Shown here in pieces: positions 8,801 through 16,196 of a stretch of 64,000 bases of DNA. Below the pieces are notes generated by a model. That model was given only the letters and a program-made list of their open reading frames with translations, searched no databases and was not told the origin of the DNA. The stretch comes from Thermaurantimonas sp046299575. GTDB taxonomy: Bacteria > Bacteroidota > Bacteroidia > Flavobacteriales > Schleiferiaceae. A program made the translations under genes and the position numbers. Location: positions 1 to 64,000 of the forward strand of contig NZ_JBKBHX010000008.1 of the NCBI RefSeq assembly GCF_046299575.1. The letters run 5' to 3'. The number at the start of each line of letters is the position of its first letter. The stretch's first letter is position 1.

Positions 8801-10524
8801 TCCCGGCTGCCGGTACATACAATGTGTCCATGGTGGTAGGCGATGGATGTTCCGTTGACACTGTCTATAAGCTCATTCAGGTCAATCCCTCACCGGTGGC
8901 CGACTTTACTTTCAACAACAACGTCTGCCTTGGCGACACCACATATTTCACCGCATCTGCGACCATTGTCGGTGGCAGCATCACTGGCTATCAGTGGAAT
9001 TTTGGCAATGGACAGTCATCTATCCTTCAAAACCCTGCTATGCGCTTCGACACCGCAGGCACCTACAATGTATGCCTCACAGTGACCAGCTTTAACGGAT
9101 GTACACACACCGTATGCAAGCCTGTAACCGTACAGCCAAAACCTGATGTACAATTCACCGCCCAAAGTGCTTGCCTAAATCAGCAGCCCATCGCCTTTCA
9201 AAATCAAACCACCCTCACCTCAGGTACCCTCACATACACCCTCTGGGATTTTGGTGACGGCAACACCTCCACCCTGCTCAATCCTCAGCACACCTATGCA
9301 GTGCCCGGTACGTACACCGTCACTCTCATACACGGCACTCAGGCCGGCTGTTACGATACAGCCTCACAGCAGATTACCATCCATCCCATACCTACGGCAG
9401 CATTTACATTTACTTCCGTTTCGCAAACCGTGTGTGGCACTCCTCAGACGTTCAATTTTACTAATCAATCTGCCGGTGCTCAGGGCTATCTATGGGATTT
9501 CGATGCACTTGGCAATCCCGGATTCTTCACTTCCACCTTAGCCAATCCGACATTTACCTACACTTCCACCGGTCTCTACCGCGTGCGCCTCATTACCACC
9601 AACGCCTTAGGCTGTTCGGATACCGCCGAACAAGACATCATCGTTTCACCCTTGCCCATTGCCAAGTTTTCAATATCCGACACCAGCGGTTGCCAGCCTC
9701 TTCAGGTCGTCTTTACCAGTTTGAGTACATTTCCCGATTCATCGCTAGGTTATATCGTACGTTGGCGTTATGAGTTTGGCGACGGAACAGTACAGGACGG
9801 CCCTTCACCCAATGCTACTCACCTCTATCAACAGGCTGGCACTTATATCGCTCGCCTCATCGTCGAGACCAACCTTGGCTGCCTTGATACCTTTCAGTTT
9901 CCCGTCCCCATCGAAGTGTTGCCCACCCCCACCGCCATCTTCAGCTGGAGCATCGACGATCGCGGCCATGTAGTCTTCAGCAATCAATCCATACATCTTC
10001 CCGGTCAGACCACCTTCACCTGGCAAATGGGCGATGGCATCACCATCGTTGCCGACAGTGTGCGCTACCGCTACAGAGTCAATCGCCTGTTGAGCGATTA
10101 TACCTTCACTGTATGTCTTACAGCGACCCATACCAATGGCTGTAGTCACGACACCTGTATGCCTGTCTTTCTGCCCCGTCTCAATCTCACAGTGCCCAAT
10201 GCTTTGGCACCCGACGCGCCGGATGCCGGTCAGGCAGGTCTCTTTCTGCCAAAAGGACATTCCCTGCGCGAATACGAGCTGCTCATCTTCGACCAGTGGG
10301 GCAATCTCGTTTTTCGCACCGACTCCCTCACCCCTGATCGCCAGCCGGCCGAAGGCTGGAACGGCCGCCATTTCAATACCGGTCGTGAACTGCCCTCCGG
10401 TACGTATGTCTGGAAAATACGCGCCCTCTTCATCGACGGCACCCGTTGGCCCGGTTCTGATCTGGAAAACAATTCACCCGACGACAAGCCACATACCAGC
10501 GGATACATCTACCTCATTCGTTGA
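2833..10524 (+). CDS. Giant PKD-repeat surface protein with T9SS type B C-terminal domain
   Basis: One continuous frame of 2,563 codons starts at GTG 2833. A second GTG at 2860 gives a neater signal peptide (VKIRFSRYAICAFYLLIS, then cleavage after SHGQ). The body is a string of roughly 25 beta-sandwich domains of 80-95 residues, most of them PKD-like, with motifs such as YQWNFGNG and YVYTMPGAYAVSFTITD. Many domains carry a Cys near the start (GCSPL) and another near the end (GC followed by D/T), suggesting one disulfide per domain. Residues about 705-1020 are four more similar repeats with WSPATGLNNP. The last ~115 residues are a divergent type B sorting domain (VPNALAPDAPDAG, LLIFDQWGNLVF, LPSGTYVWKIRAL). 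Comparable giants, such as the SprB-type adhesins of gliding Bacteroidota, act as cell-surface adhesins. That role is inferred here. Gene-specific partners are not visible next to it. Confidence 0.85.
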   Translation: MNFCIQFKAVKIRFSRYAICAFYLLISARSHGQWGIVTTPPATNDTLVICRNYAIHFQADTNGYGALIDSVRWLMPGANPATATTLSAQNIKYSSSGTYLVRLILYQGATGSEDSLYVNVLPSVTPSIQILNTTSGTFQGITTFSRCASLNVDTFTIVHTTSQPYSKYYLDLGDGTVDSGTAFTTFNKVYSSSGNYNCFLALKSPNGCWDTLKFRIFYGSNPAVGLGTQGNTIGCVGNQGVTMAFDILNTANNPPGTTYTLEVSDGSPPVIFNHPPPAQYIHTFTKGSCGFNVPGGGGNNAFYVRITATNPCDVSVAQISPVRIASSIKAAFNKPDSVCVSRQVTITDQSQKGSIPTNSGCDSTGRILWNISPGTFTVNTGSLGNANNSINPQNWITGSPVLNVTFNQPGIYQVRQVVANSINCDYDTLIKTICVNELADSGFSISTLPACSGDTLQLTNLANLNNFCKNSQVYYEITPATGWSAIDSLRHPNPQVRFTTAGQYLIRQFVYNYCDTTVADTSIVIRGRPGVILPADTVHCGPLTLNFSLPGLQPAEFDSLSPIISRLWTITPAVGWAFTSGTATSAQPSIQFTQSGVYQMTYQLQNACGTTTDTMLVTIYDQPSASALSDTLVCYGDDVSFTLQNVTGQAPVQITWASAPPGYSAAGASATFSNLTQSTQFFAYLQDALGCRDTITVFVTVNPQILADAGSGGIICDTSNIQLSGTASGGSGFLQIQWSPATGLNNPNVLNPTVSGITSSTWYKLTVTDSVGCSAIDSVLVVVNPLLTAFAGNDTLVCSGSPFQLQAVATGGAGGYQYNWSPATGLNNPSIPNPLVSGLTAPQQYILTVTDSIGCTARDTIQISLFPAITVDAGSNAETCFGENIQLSGSASGGTGQLSYQWQPDALLQNATTLTPTFVNPQQNQWFYFYVTDSVGCQAVDSVFVLVAPLPPANAGPDTTICKGDIYTLGQPGNPAFQYVWTSIPPGVLASTPQIQAVDTANFTYILQVIDTLTGCVNYDTASVNISLPPVAGFTTSIDSGCSPLTILLSDTGTASPVRRWYAGLAFIGTAATLSYTAANVSHTTDSLIPISLVLVNAQGCRDSVTRFVKIFPRPLASFLPSDTVLCAGDSITVVNQSMGKNPLQFQWSVTGSAAVSNTTSAQPTFYFPNFQGNQDSLYFITLSVTSPDGCVDDTSLTIRVKAQPVASFALSSASSCGGTAISATISNYSASNTYQFSSTPPLTFSLSGNTATFTPPPPTNDSVTYSIRMMLTTPEGCVDSAFAAFTVHPTPTASFVPMPADTCTPATFTFSNLSSTNLPGSPQSDLSFQWNFAGLGTSTAANPSFTFTNSGTSDTSYAITLIASNSFGCSDTVVGQVTVHPLPKAQIQIISNADCAPFTVDTSRIKPVEYPGANGQYIWKVLSTNNTLLATFTGANALQYSLTSPNDTVVIRLIAVSPFGCGTDSVQTLAYTLPNPVASFSLSTHTGCSPLSVQAFDSSSGGIQYQWYVNNLPASNLPNPSFTFQNTQLNDSTIVIKLRVSTLSGCADSLEKTVTVLGRPLANFIPPTGCVGDTLQYIGQPTSVRPIATFQWNFGNGDTAATANASYVYTMPGAYAVSFTITDTAGCSHTRTDTVIIRPKPSVNFSVSGGCFTDSICQGISTQLVSQSTLPPLGGIITGYQWDIGNNGIINYTIPGITHTFPDTGLVPVRLRVVSQFGCDSERVKNFYVLPAPIAAFALDTGIICAGQPSPFVTQQSSGFIQSYQWTLYALNAASQPVVITTGNQFFPPTLPTLTGSLTKDTTYYLKLKVSSCCAADSLIRTITVRPQPTAGFLASDTIGCSPKLINFLIDGQTLGQPDYIVINWGDGSPIDTIYPTTIITPQGPITQFGIKNHVFTYNGTNNDTLYTVSMTAVNSCGSSTFTRTVRIIRQTLNGFFTATPTSGCAPLTVQFQDQTPNSTTTAWCFNFNTSTNQCTGGVAMGKNVQFTFPAAGTYNVSMVVGDGCSVDTVYKLIQVNPSPVADFTFNNNVCLGDTTYFTASATIVGGSITGYQWNFGNGQSSILQNPAMRFDTAGTYNVCLTVTSFNGCTHTVCKPVTVQPKPDVQFTAQSACLNQQPIAFQNQTTLTSGTLTYTLWDFGDGNTSTLLNPQHTYAVPGTYTVTLIHGTQAGCYDTASQQITIHPIPTAAFTFTSVSQTVCGTPQTFNFTNQSAGAQGYLWDFDALGNPGFFTSTLANPTFTYTSTGLYRVRLITTNALGCSDTAEQDIIVSPLPIAKFSISDTSGCQPLQVVFTSLSTFPDSSLGYIVRWRYEFGDGTVQDGPSPNATHLYQQAGTYIARLIVETNLGCLDTFQFPVPIEVLPTPTAIFSWSIDDRGHVVFSNQSIHLPGQTTFTWQMGDGITIVADSVRYRYRVNRLLSDYTFTVCLTATHTNGCSHDTCMPVFLPRLNLTVPNALAPDAPDAGQAGLFLPKGHSLREYELLIFDQWGNLVFRTDSLTPDRQPAEGWNGRHFNTGRELPSGTYVWKIRALFIDGTRWPGSDLENNSPDDKPHTSGYIYLIR

Positions 10525-10533
10525 CCAATAGCA

Positions 10534-10557
10534 GAAAATATTTTCTTTTTGATTTTT
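10534..10557 (+). terminator. Weak terminator-like palindrome with T-tracts
   Basis: A perfect palindrome GAAAATATTTTC at 10534-10545 is followed by two T-runs, shortly after the stop of the giant gene. The stem is A/T only, so it would be a weak terminator at best. Confidence 0.3.
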
Positions 10558-10558
10558 T

Positions 10559-10732
10559 TGGGCGTGCCCCCGGCAAAGCGCCAGTAGCGCTTTTGCCGGG
10601 GTCGGCGTGCTCCGGGGTCCGCTATCGCTTCCGTGCTTCGGCGCAGCTGCGCTTCGCCTGCGCACCGCGCTATCGCGCGCCCTACGCATGCCTCACGCGA
10701 TGCGCGGCAGAGCCGCGCGCCTGGATTTAAGC
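10559..10732. repeat. GC-rich structured intergenic element, possible interspersed repeat
   Basis: This stretch of about 175 bases is strikingly GC-rich inside AT-rich surroundings and has no credible gene. It starts with GGGCGTGCCCC. A long hairpin then pairs 10568-10581 with 10587-10601 (one bulged base, loop CAGTA). After GTCCGCTATCGCTTCCG come further short palindromes (GCGCAGCTGCGC, CGCGCTATCGCGCG, GCGCGGCAGAGCCGCGC). The pattern of GGGCGTGCC, a variable hairpin and GGTC..GTCCGCTA resembles intergenic elements I know as frequent in Bacteroidota genomes, whose function is not settled. The match is from memory of the pattern. Only one convincing copy lies in this window. Confidence 0.6.
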
Positions 10733-10998
10733 ATTGACTAATACCTCAATCACTTCGCGCCTATCTGCGAGTTCAGCAGTAAACACCTCTCATCTTTGTT
10801 GCCTCAGGCAAATGAGAGTAATTAATGCCGGATAATGTTCGTCAGAGTTTTCGTAGGCAGATGTGCAGGCGGGGTAAGTAATAAACCTTTGATCTGTTTT
10901 GAAAAAAGAGCATAAAAAATCATTTTCACTACCTCCCGCAGCATCTTAAAGATACAAGTCATTTGCTACATACTTTTGACATCAGCTTCGATCTAAAA
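10733..10998. other. Gene-free stretch with one bulged hairpin upstream of the VWA operon
   Basis: No reading frame here looks real. TCTCAT at 10788-10793 pairs with ATGAGA at 10812-10817, and TTGCC at 10799-10803 pairs with GGCAA at 10807-10811, giving a hairpin with a five-base bulge. A -7 box follows at 10971. The rest is plain AT-rich spacer. Confidence 0.35.
10971..10978 (+). promoter_or_regulatory. TACTTTTG -7 box of the VWA operon
   Basis: TACTTTTG fits TAnnTTTG and lies 21 bases before the ATG at 10999. An upstream in-frame TTG at 10963 would precede this box, so the box supports the ATG start. I see no good -33 element. Confidence 0.45.
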
Positions 10999-12348
10999 AT
11001 GAAAAAAATTCTCTGTTCGCTTACTATAATTCTGACTTTCCTTTTCGACGCTGTAGCTCAAAAAACCACCAATCGCATTCTCTTCATCTTCGATAGCAGT
11101 AATTCCATGCAAGCTCGATGGGAATCAGGTACCCGAATGGACGTTGCAAAGCGGTTCCTCGCCGAATTAATCGACAGTATCGCTCGTTTAAATGACACAG
11201 AGATAGAAGTAGCTCTCCGCCTTTATGGCCACAGCAAAGGCTTTCCGCCACAAGATTGCAACGACACACGCCTGCTGGTGCCCTTCGCACCAGATAATTA
11301 TCAAAAAATCAAGCGCATCATCCAAAGCCTACGACCTATGGGTACTACCCCCATAGCCAATTCCCTCGAAAAGGCCGCCGACGATTTTCCTCCCTGTAAA
11401 AACTGCCGAAATCTCATCGTACTTATCACAGATGGCATTGAGGAGTGTGGAGGCGATCCATGCGCCGTATCCGAAAGATTGCAAACTTCCGGTATTGCCA
11501 TTCGGCCTTTTGTCATCGGCATAGGCCTCGACGCACAACAGCGCCAGGCCATGGAATGTGTAGGGCGATACTACGATGCCGCTCGCGAAGACGATTTTCG
11601 CAGCGTTCTTGGCCTTGTCATTTCGCAGGCTCTTGAGAAAACTACCTATCAGATAAATTTATTGGATGCCAATAACCATCCGTCAGAAACCGATGTTGCT
11701 TTTACGGTCTTCGACCAGAAGTCTGGTAAAGTAGTTCTTCGAATGATGCACACTTTGAACAGTCGTGGTCTGCCCGATACCTTACCCGGTGATCCGCTGC
11801 TCACATACCGCATCGTCGTGCACAGTATCCCCGAAGTGGAAATACGCGATATAGTACTTTCTACCGGCAAGCACAATGTAGTAGCAGTGCCTCTGCCACG
11901 CGGTAGATTAGCTGTGAAAACTCAAAAACTCATCGGGTACAAAGAGCTCAAAATACTGTTGCGTAACGACAAAGGATACATTATAAACATCCAGGACATC
12001 AACACCGACGCTCGAGTATGTGCTGGTCGATATATTATTGAAGTACTAGCTAATCCGCCATATCGTTCACAAATTGAAGTAAAACCTGCTGAAGTAACTA
12101 CAGTAGAAGTACCAGTAGCAGGAGTGCTCTCATTTCAGGCCGCTACAGTCGGCTATGGCACTGTGATCGACGCCGATGGCCATCGCGTAATAGACCTCGA
12201 TGAAAATTCTACCCGTCACACCATACCCTTGCAACCCGGTAGATATACCCTTGTTTTCCGCCCAAGGGCTGCCCGCGACATTTTCTTTTCTTTTACCAAA
12301 GACTTTGAAATCGTTAGTGGCAGCACTACTATTGTAAAAGCAAACTGA
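10999..12348 (+). CDS. Exported von Willebrand factor A (VWA) domain protein
   Basis: The preferred start is ATG 10999 (449 residues), because it gives a clean signal peptide (MKKILCSLTIILTFLFDAVAQ). The VWA fold covers about residues 25-205 with a complete metal-ion-dependent adhesion site: DSSNS at 32-36, a threonine in GTTPIANSL, and the aspartate of ITDGIEECGGDPC. VWA domains bind protein partners or ligands through a divalent metal. The region after residue 210 is made of beta-rich segments, possibly carboxypeptidase-regulatory-like or Ig-like, ending near the stop with no T9SS sorting signal. The protein is therefore probably periplasmic. It starts an operon: the next gene begins two bases after its stop. 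Partner and pathway are unknown. Confidence 0.8.
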   Translation: MKKILCSLTIILTFLFDAVAQKTTNRILFIFDSSNSMQARWESGTRMDVAKRFLAELIDSIARLNDTEIEVALRLYGHSKGFPPQDCNDTRLLVPFAPDNYQKIKRIIQSLRPMGTTPIANSLEKAADDFPPCKNCRNLIVLITDGIEECGGDPCAVSERLQTSGIAIRPFVIGIGLDAQQRQAMECVGRYYDAAREDDFRSVLGLVISQALEKTTYQINLLDANNHPSETDVAFTVFDQKSGKVVLRMMHTLNSRGLPDTLPGDPLLTYRIVVHSIPEVEIRDIVLSTGKHNVVAVPLPRGRLAVKTQKLIGYKELKILLRNDKGYIINIQDINTDARVCAGRYIIEVLANPPYRSQIEVKPAEVTTVEVPVAGVLSFQAATVGYGTVIDADGHRVIDLDENSTRHTIPLQPGRYTLVFRPRAARDIFFSFTKDFEIVSGSTTIVKAN

Positions 12349-12350
12349 TT

Positions 12351-13136
12351 ATGAATTTCATCGATATTCTGATTCTGATACTTGCCGGTGTTGGCACATT
12401 TGCTGCTGGTGCTTCCGTCTATCGATCAGGTTTGCCATTATCACTTGTCTTGTTGGCTTTACTGCCGTGGTTTTTACCCTTAGGTTTAGCGGTTTTTACA
12501 ATAGCCTGTATTCATTTTATCGATTTTTTGATCAAATTTTCTGTAATGCGCTACAGAGCACATGTTCGGGGAGTTCTCTTGTTTGGTTTGTTTTCAATGG
12601 CTGGAGCATGGTTGAGTGCCAATTTTTTAACCGATTTACAGAGATACAGCCCTGTTGTGATCAACAGCTACATTTCATTATCTCCATTTGTTCTTTTCGT
12701 AGTTGGTATGATTTTATTATCTGCTCTGTTTGAATGGTTAGCCAATAGAGGTTTCAAACTTCCTCTTCAACTCCACGACATCATTTCCGGAATTCTCTGC
12801 GGTTTAGCTAGTGGTGCTTCGGGTGTGTTTGAATCTTTCAAAAAAATTATCTACAAACCTCGTGGGCTAAATTTTGTACAACTTAGCGCTACCACCATTG
12901 TGTCATCGCTGTTTACGGATATGGTGCGCCTGCCCGTCTATCTGGCACTGGTGTATGGTGGCAGCCATACGCCTTTTTATAATGCTTTGGCATTGTCATC
13001 TGGCTTAGGTGCGATGATTTCTGTTTTAGGTGGTTTGCGATATTTGAAAGAAGCTCAAATTGAAGGCTTTAGACAATGGAGCCTGGTTCTGATTGCTCTA
13101 TCCACTTTAGGGTTAATTATCCGAAACTTTGTGTAA
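12351..13136 (+). CDS. Polytopic membrane protein, TauE/SafE-like
   Basis: This 261-residue protein has about seven or eight hydrophobic segments (residues ~3-25, 28-52, 74-94, 106-128, 140-160, 178-200, 208-226, 240-258). The segment ISGILCGLASGASG followed by FVQLSATTIVSSLFTDMVRLPVYLAL resembles the glycine-rich helix and the T..V..FTN..K...Y element of the TauE/SafE family of sulfite, sulfonate or anion exporters. The resemblance is modest and the substrate cannot be read from the sequence. It begins two bases after the VWA gene and its stop directly abuts the start of the glycosyltransferase, so the three genes are very likely co-transcribed. Confidence 0.55.
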   Translation: MNFIDILILILAGVGTFAAGASVYRSGLPLSLVLLALLPWFLPLGLAVFTIACIHFIDFLIKFSVMRYRAHVRGVLLFGLFSMAGAWLSANFLTDLQRYSPVVINSYISLSPFVLFVVGMILLSALFEWLANRGFKLPLQLHDIISGILCGLASGASGVFESFKKIIYKPRGLNFVQLSATTIVSSLFTDMVRLPVYLALVYGGSHTPFYNALALSSGLGAMISVLGGLRYLKEAQIEGFRQWSLVLIALSTLGLIIRNFV

Positions 13137-14195
13137 ATGGCGGTTAATGCTCCGTTAGTCAGTGTAATTGTTCCAAATTACAATCACGCTCCCTATTTAA
13201 CTGAAAGATTAAAATCTATTGAAAATCAAACATATAAAAACATTGAACTAATACTTTTAGACGACTGTTCAACCGATGGCAGCATAGAAATACTTAGAAA
13301 TTGGGCCGCCAGTAGGCCATATACACAACTGATTATAAATAAAAACAACTCAGGATCACCCTTTGCACAGTGGAATAAAGGCCTTTCGATAGCTTCTGGA
13401 AAGTATGTATGGATTGCGGAAAGCGATGATGCATGTGAGCCAAACCTCTTAGAGGTTTTAGTCAATATGCTTGAAAATGAGAAAGATGCATCTCTTGCAT
13501 TTAGCCAAAGTATTTTGATTGATAAGGTCGGAAATAAGCTTCACAGTTTTAACGAACACTACAAATTTGTTTTTAAATCTGAGCGATGGGAAGCTGACTT
13601 CTGCGCCGATGCACGCGAAGAATGCAGGCGCTACATGCTCTTTCATAACACAATACCGAATGCTTCAGCCGTCCTCTTCCGACGTAAAGATTTGTTGAAA
13701 GTCCTTCCTGTTGATCAAGATTTTAAGTTAAACGGCGATTGGTTTTTTTATGTAAAACTTCTTTCTGTATCAAACAAATTTTGCTATACAGCTAAACCGC
13801 TCAACTATTTTCGCTATCACGCCAACACTCAGCGACTATCAGCGCGAAATAAAACCCATGCATTTTTTGAAATTATTCGAATTCAGGACTTTATACTTGA
13901 AAAGTTTCCTGAAACTATAGATGATTTTATTAAAGCCAAAAGGTTGTGTGCCTATTGGTGGATTGGCAACATAAACGGAAAATCTCTATTAAACAAAGCT
14001 TTACTAAAACAGCACATTCAACTTTATAGACATTTTTCGCCCTACTTCAAGCACTTTTGGTGGCGAATCGCATGGCACTTCTTATTTATTTCTTTTCGTA
14101 AAATATTAATTATTACTGGACTTAAAAAACCTCTCAAGCGACTTCGTTCAAAGTTGTTTCCAGGTAAGTACTTTGAGTTGGAGCTACCTGAGTAA
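13137..14195 (+). CDS. Family 2 glycosyltransferase
   Basis: The 352-residue product has the GT-A fold of family 2 glycosyltransferases in its first ~230 residues. VSVIVPNYNHAPYL is the first strand and nucleotide-binding turn, LLDDCSTDGS the second. GSPFAQWNKGLSIASGKYVWIAESDDA contains the acidic metal and nucleotide-sugar site at residues 95-98. It should transfer a sugar from a nucleotide-diphospho donor to a glycan or lipid acceptor on the cytoplasmic side of the membrane. The C-terminal ~120 residues are basic and aromatic and may associate with the membrane. The start ATG directly follows the stop of the preceding gene. The last 12 bases overlap the end of the convergent DUF2141 gene. 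Confidence 0.85.
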   Translation: MAVNAPLVSVIVPNYNHAPYLTERLKSIENQTYKNIELILLDDCSTDGSIEILRNWAASRPYTQLIINKNNSGSPFAQWNKGLSIASGKYVWIAESDDACEPNLLEVLVNMLENEKDASLAFSQSILIDKVGNKLHSFNEHYKFVFKSERWEADFCADAREECRRYMLFHNTIPNASAVLFRRKDLLKVLPVDQDFKLNGDWFFYVKLLSVSNKFCYTAKPLNYFRYHANTQRLSARNKTHAFFEIIRIQDFILEKFPETIDDFIKAKRLCAYWWIGNINGKSLLNKALLKQHIQLYRHFSPYFKHFWWRIAWHFLFISFRKILIITGLKKPLKRLRSKLFPGKYFELELPE

Positions 14196-14585
14196 TATCC
14201 TAATTTTGGTAGTAGTCATTCCCGACACTTGGAAAAGTGTGAGTTCGAAATCGGGAGGACCAAAGTTTCCTCGTACGTTGTTTGAAAAGCCATAAGGCTC
14301 GCGAGGTATGCCAAAGGGATTGGTGTCGAGCTTTCCGTTATTGTTCTGGTCGTGAAAGGCTTCTACGGAGTAATTGCCAGGTGTGAGGTCTGTGTAGCGG
14401 ATGGTTGCTTTTTTGTTTTCTACGGGAATTATTGATTCTTTTACTACGGAATTCTGTTCGTTTTTCAGGCGCAAGTACACCTTGCCATTGTCTTTGGTGC
14501 TTTGGATTTCAAATTCGACAATCAAGATTTGACCTGAGATAAAAAAATTTAGTAAACTAAAGAGTAACAACCAAAAAAACTTCAT
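14184..14585 (-). CDS. DUF2141 domain protein, exported
   Basis: This 133-residue protein starts with a signal peptide (MKFFWLLLFSLLNFFISGQ). The rest matches DUF2141: LTPGNYSVEAFHDQNNNGKLD, GIPREPYGFSNN and GPPDFELTLFQV are the hallmark segments. The family is a small all-beta envelope protein of unknown role common in Bacteroidota and Proteobacteria. The DxNxNGKxD segment looks able to bind calcium, which I infer from its likeness to calcium loops. It follows the endonuclease gene by 24 bases and is probably co-transcribed with it. Confidence 0.85.
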   Translation of the reverse strand: MKFFWLLLFSLLNFFISGQILIVEFEIQSTKDNGKVYLRLKNEQNSVVKESIIPVENKKATIRYTDLTPGNYSVEAFHDQNNNGKLDTNPFGIPREPYGFSNNVRGNFGPPDFELTLFQVSGMTTTKIRILLR

Positions 14586-14609
14586 TTCTGTAGAAATCCT
14601 GTAGGTGGT

Positions 14610-16178
14610 TTAGCGATGGGAAACAACAAATTTCTTCGCAAATTGGTTGCCAAAAAGGTCCTTTACTATCAAAATATATCCACCCGCTGGTAGATATTTG
14701 GTTGATATAAAAGGTTCATACCCTCCTTCAAACACTTTTTCACCTAAGAGCGAGAATATTTCAAGGGTTTTTACTTGCATATTGGTTTCAACGTTTAATC
14801 TTTCATCTGCCGGATTGGGGTAGAGAGCAATGGTTTGTTTAGTTGATATTTCGTTCCATCCAAGATGAGATGTGTGATTCAGGTAGAGTGTCTTCTGTGC
14901 GCTTCCAGAGTATGCAATGGCCGTGTAGAAGCCCGAGGGTAAACTTGCAGGCAGCGAAAGTGTGCATCTAGCTGCAGAAAATGCCGGCACAGTAAGCTGC
15001 GATATGCTGAATTGACCGCCTGAAGCTGAAATTTTAATAGAGTCAATTGTAAGCGGATAATACCCCTGATTCCAAAGGCTGAAATAGATATTTGACAGGG
15101 AAGTGTTCGTCAAAATGGTATCTGACGACCATTGGAAGCTTTTTGCGTTTGGAAAATCAGCTGATCCTGTCAGAGAGTTGATTCGATGTAGGATGTATGG
15201 ATATTTAATAAAAACGTTATGCTTGCCCTGGTGTACAGCAATAATGCTGTCGCGACGGCGATCCATGGCGTCAGGCATATGCTGAAAATGCCATGTTCGC
15301 AGCAAGTTTTCTTGTGGTGCAACGAAGTTCGAATAGTCTTGATAGCGCAGCACAAAATAGAGCAGCGCCCGGGCAACGCGGCCTTTGGCTGAATCTCGTG
15401 GTTCAAATACACTCGAGAGATATTTGGATCCGTTGTTTTGCCAGGTAGGTGTACCTGTGATGATGCCGTATGGATGATTTGATCGGATGTTGTTTGCTGT
15501 TTCGTCGGTGCTGTACAGGTGGTTTAAATCGCTGCGCATCGGATCGTTTTGATTGAAAAAGCTCTGGGGAAAGACATGCTCAGCATTGAAATTATTAGAT
15601 ACTGCCCCGGCGCGTGTATTAAACTGAGCCATTCGCCCTGTGTAAAGACAAGTTACCCAGCCATTGATGTTGTCGAGCTTGCTGTACATAAGGTCGCGTG
15701 CACCATTGTATCCCAGGTTGGTATGATTGCTTTGGTAGGTAGCAAGGGCTTGTTTTAGGGCAAGGCCTGTCTTGTTTTCAGTGTGTTGACCGATGGAATA
15801 TACAAACTTGCCTTGTCCGGTAAGCAGTACCGTGTAATCTCCCCCGGCATTTACAGTGCGAAGAATGAGAGGCACTCGATAATAGATGTCGTTAAGCGGG
15901 TGGAAGCGAACAATCAACTGCAATGTACCTGGAGGAATAACCGTGGGTGTAGTTGCCAGTGTAAAGGCACGATCGTTGTAAGCTTTACCGATTTCAACGG
16001 ATTTCAATAAAATGTTTGAAGACGATTGATTGACAATCACAAACGATCCTACGACGGTGTCACCGTATTCCGTAGGAGGGAACCATAAGCTATCTACCTG
16101 AATTGTGAGACTTTGGCTGAAAAGGTTGTGGTAAAAAAAGGCGAAAAAAAGTACGCCTGATAACTTGACGCGATGCAT
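14610..16178 (-). CDS. Secreted endonuclease I family nuclease with T9SS type A sorting domain
   Basis: The start at 16178 (MHRVKLSGVLFFAFFYHNLFSQ) is preferred over an in-frame ATG at 16199, because the latter overlaps the predicted promoter. The product has 522 residues. An Ig-like domain of the kind that follows cell-surface anchors (GSFVIVNQSSSNILLKSVEI) spans about residues 25-125. The endonuclease I fold follows, with NAEHVFPQSFF, SDLNHLYSTD, RSNHPYG and RVARALLYFVLRYQDY. These contain the His, Asn and Glu/Asp residues of the beta-beta-alpha metal nuclease site. The C-terminal ~75 residues are a type A sorting domain (ALYPNPADERLNVE, EIFSLLGEKVFEG, LPAGGYILIVKD). The enzyme should degrade DNA or RNA outside the cell, for nutrients or biofilm remodelling. 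Confidence 0.9.
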   Translation of the reverse strand: MHRVKLSGVLFFAFFYHNLFSQSLTIQVDSLWFPPTEYGDTVVGSFVIVNQSSSNILLKSVEIGKAYNDRAFTLATTPTVIPPGTLQLIVRFHPLNDIYYRVPLILRTVNAGGDYTVLLTGQGKFVYSIGQHTENKTGLALKQALATYQSNHTNLGYNGARDLMYSKLDNINGWVTCLYTGRMAQFNTRAGAVSNNFNAEHVFPQSFFNQNDPMRSDLNHLYSTDETANNIRSNHPYGIITGTPTWQNNGSKYLSSVFEPRDSAKGRVARALLYFVLRYQDYSNFVAPQENLLRTWHFQHMPDAMDRRRDSIIAVHQGKHNVFIKYPYILHRINSLTGSADFPNAKSFQWSSDTILTNTSLSNIYFSLWNQGYYPLTIDSIKISASGGQFSISQLTVPAFSAARCTLSLPASLPSGFYTAIAYSGSAQKTLYLNHTSHLGWNEISTKQTIALYPNPADERLNVETNMQVKTLEIFSLLGEKVFEGGYEPFISTKYLPAGGYILIVKDLFGNQFAKKFVVSHR

Positions 16179-16196
16179 AAATTTAAAATTCGGGTG

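Noticed and set aside
3738..10371. Several open frames of 60-190 codons on both strands inside the giant gene
   Set aside because: All are shadows of the 2,563-codon frame, which alone shows continuous domain structure.
10474..10730. Two short frames across the GC-rich element, one on each strand
   Set aside because: They consist of arginine- and alanine-rich translation of palindromic DNA; the region is better explained as a structured repeat.
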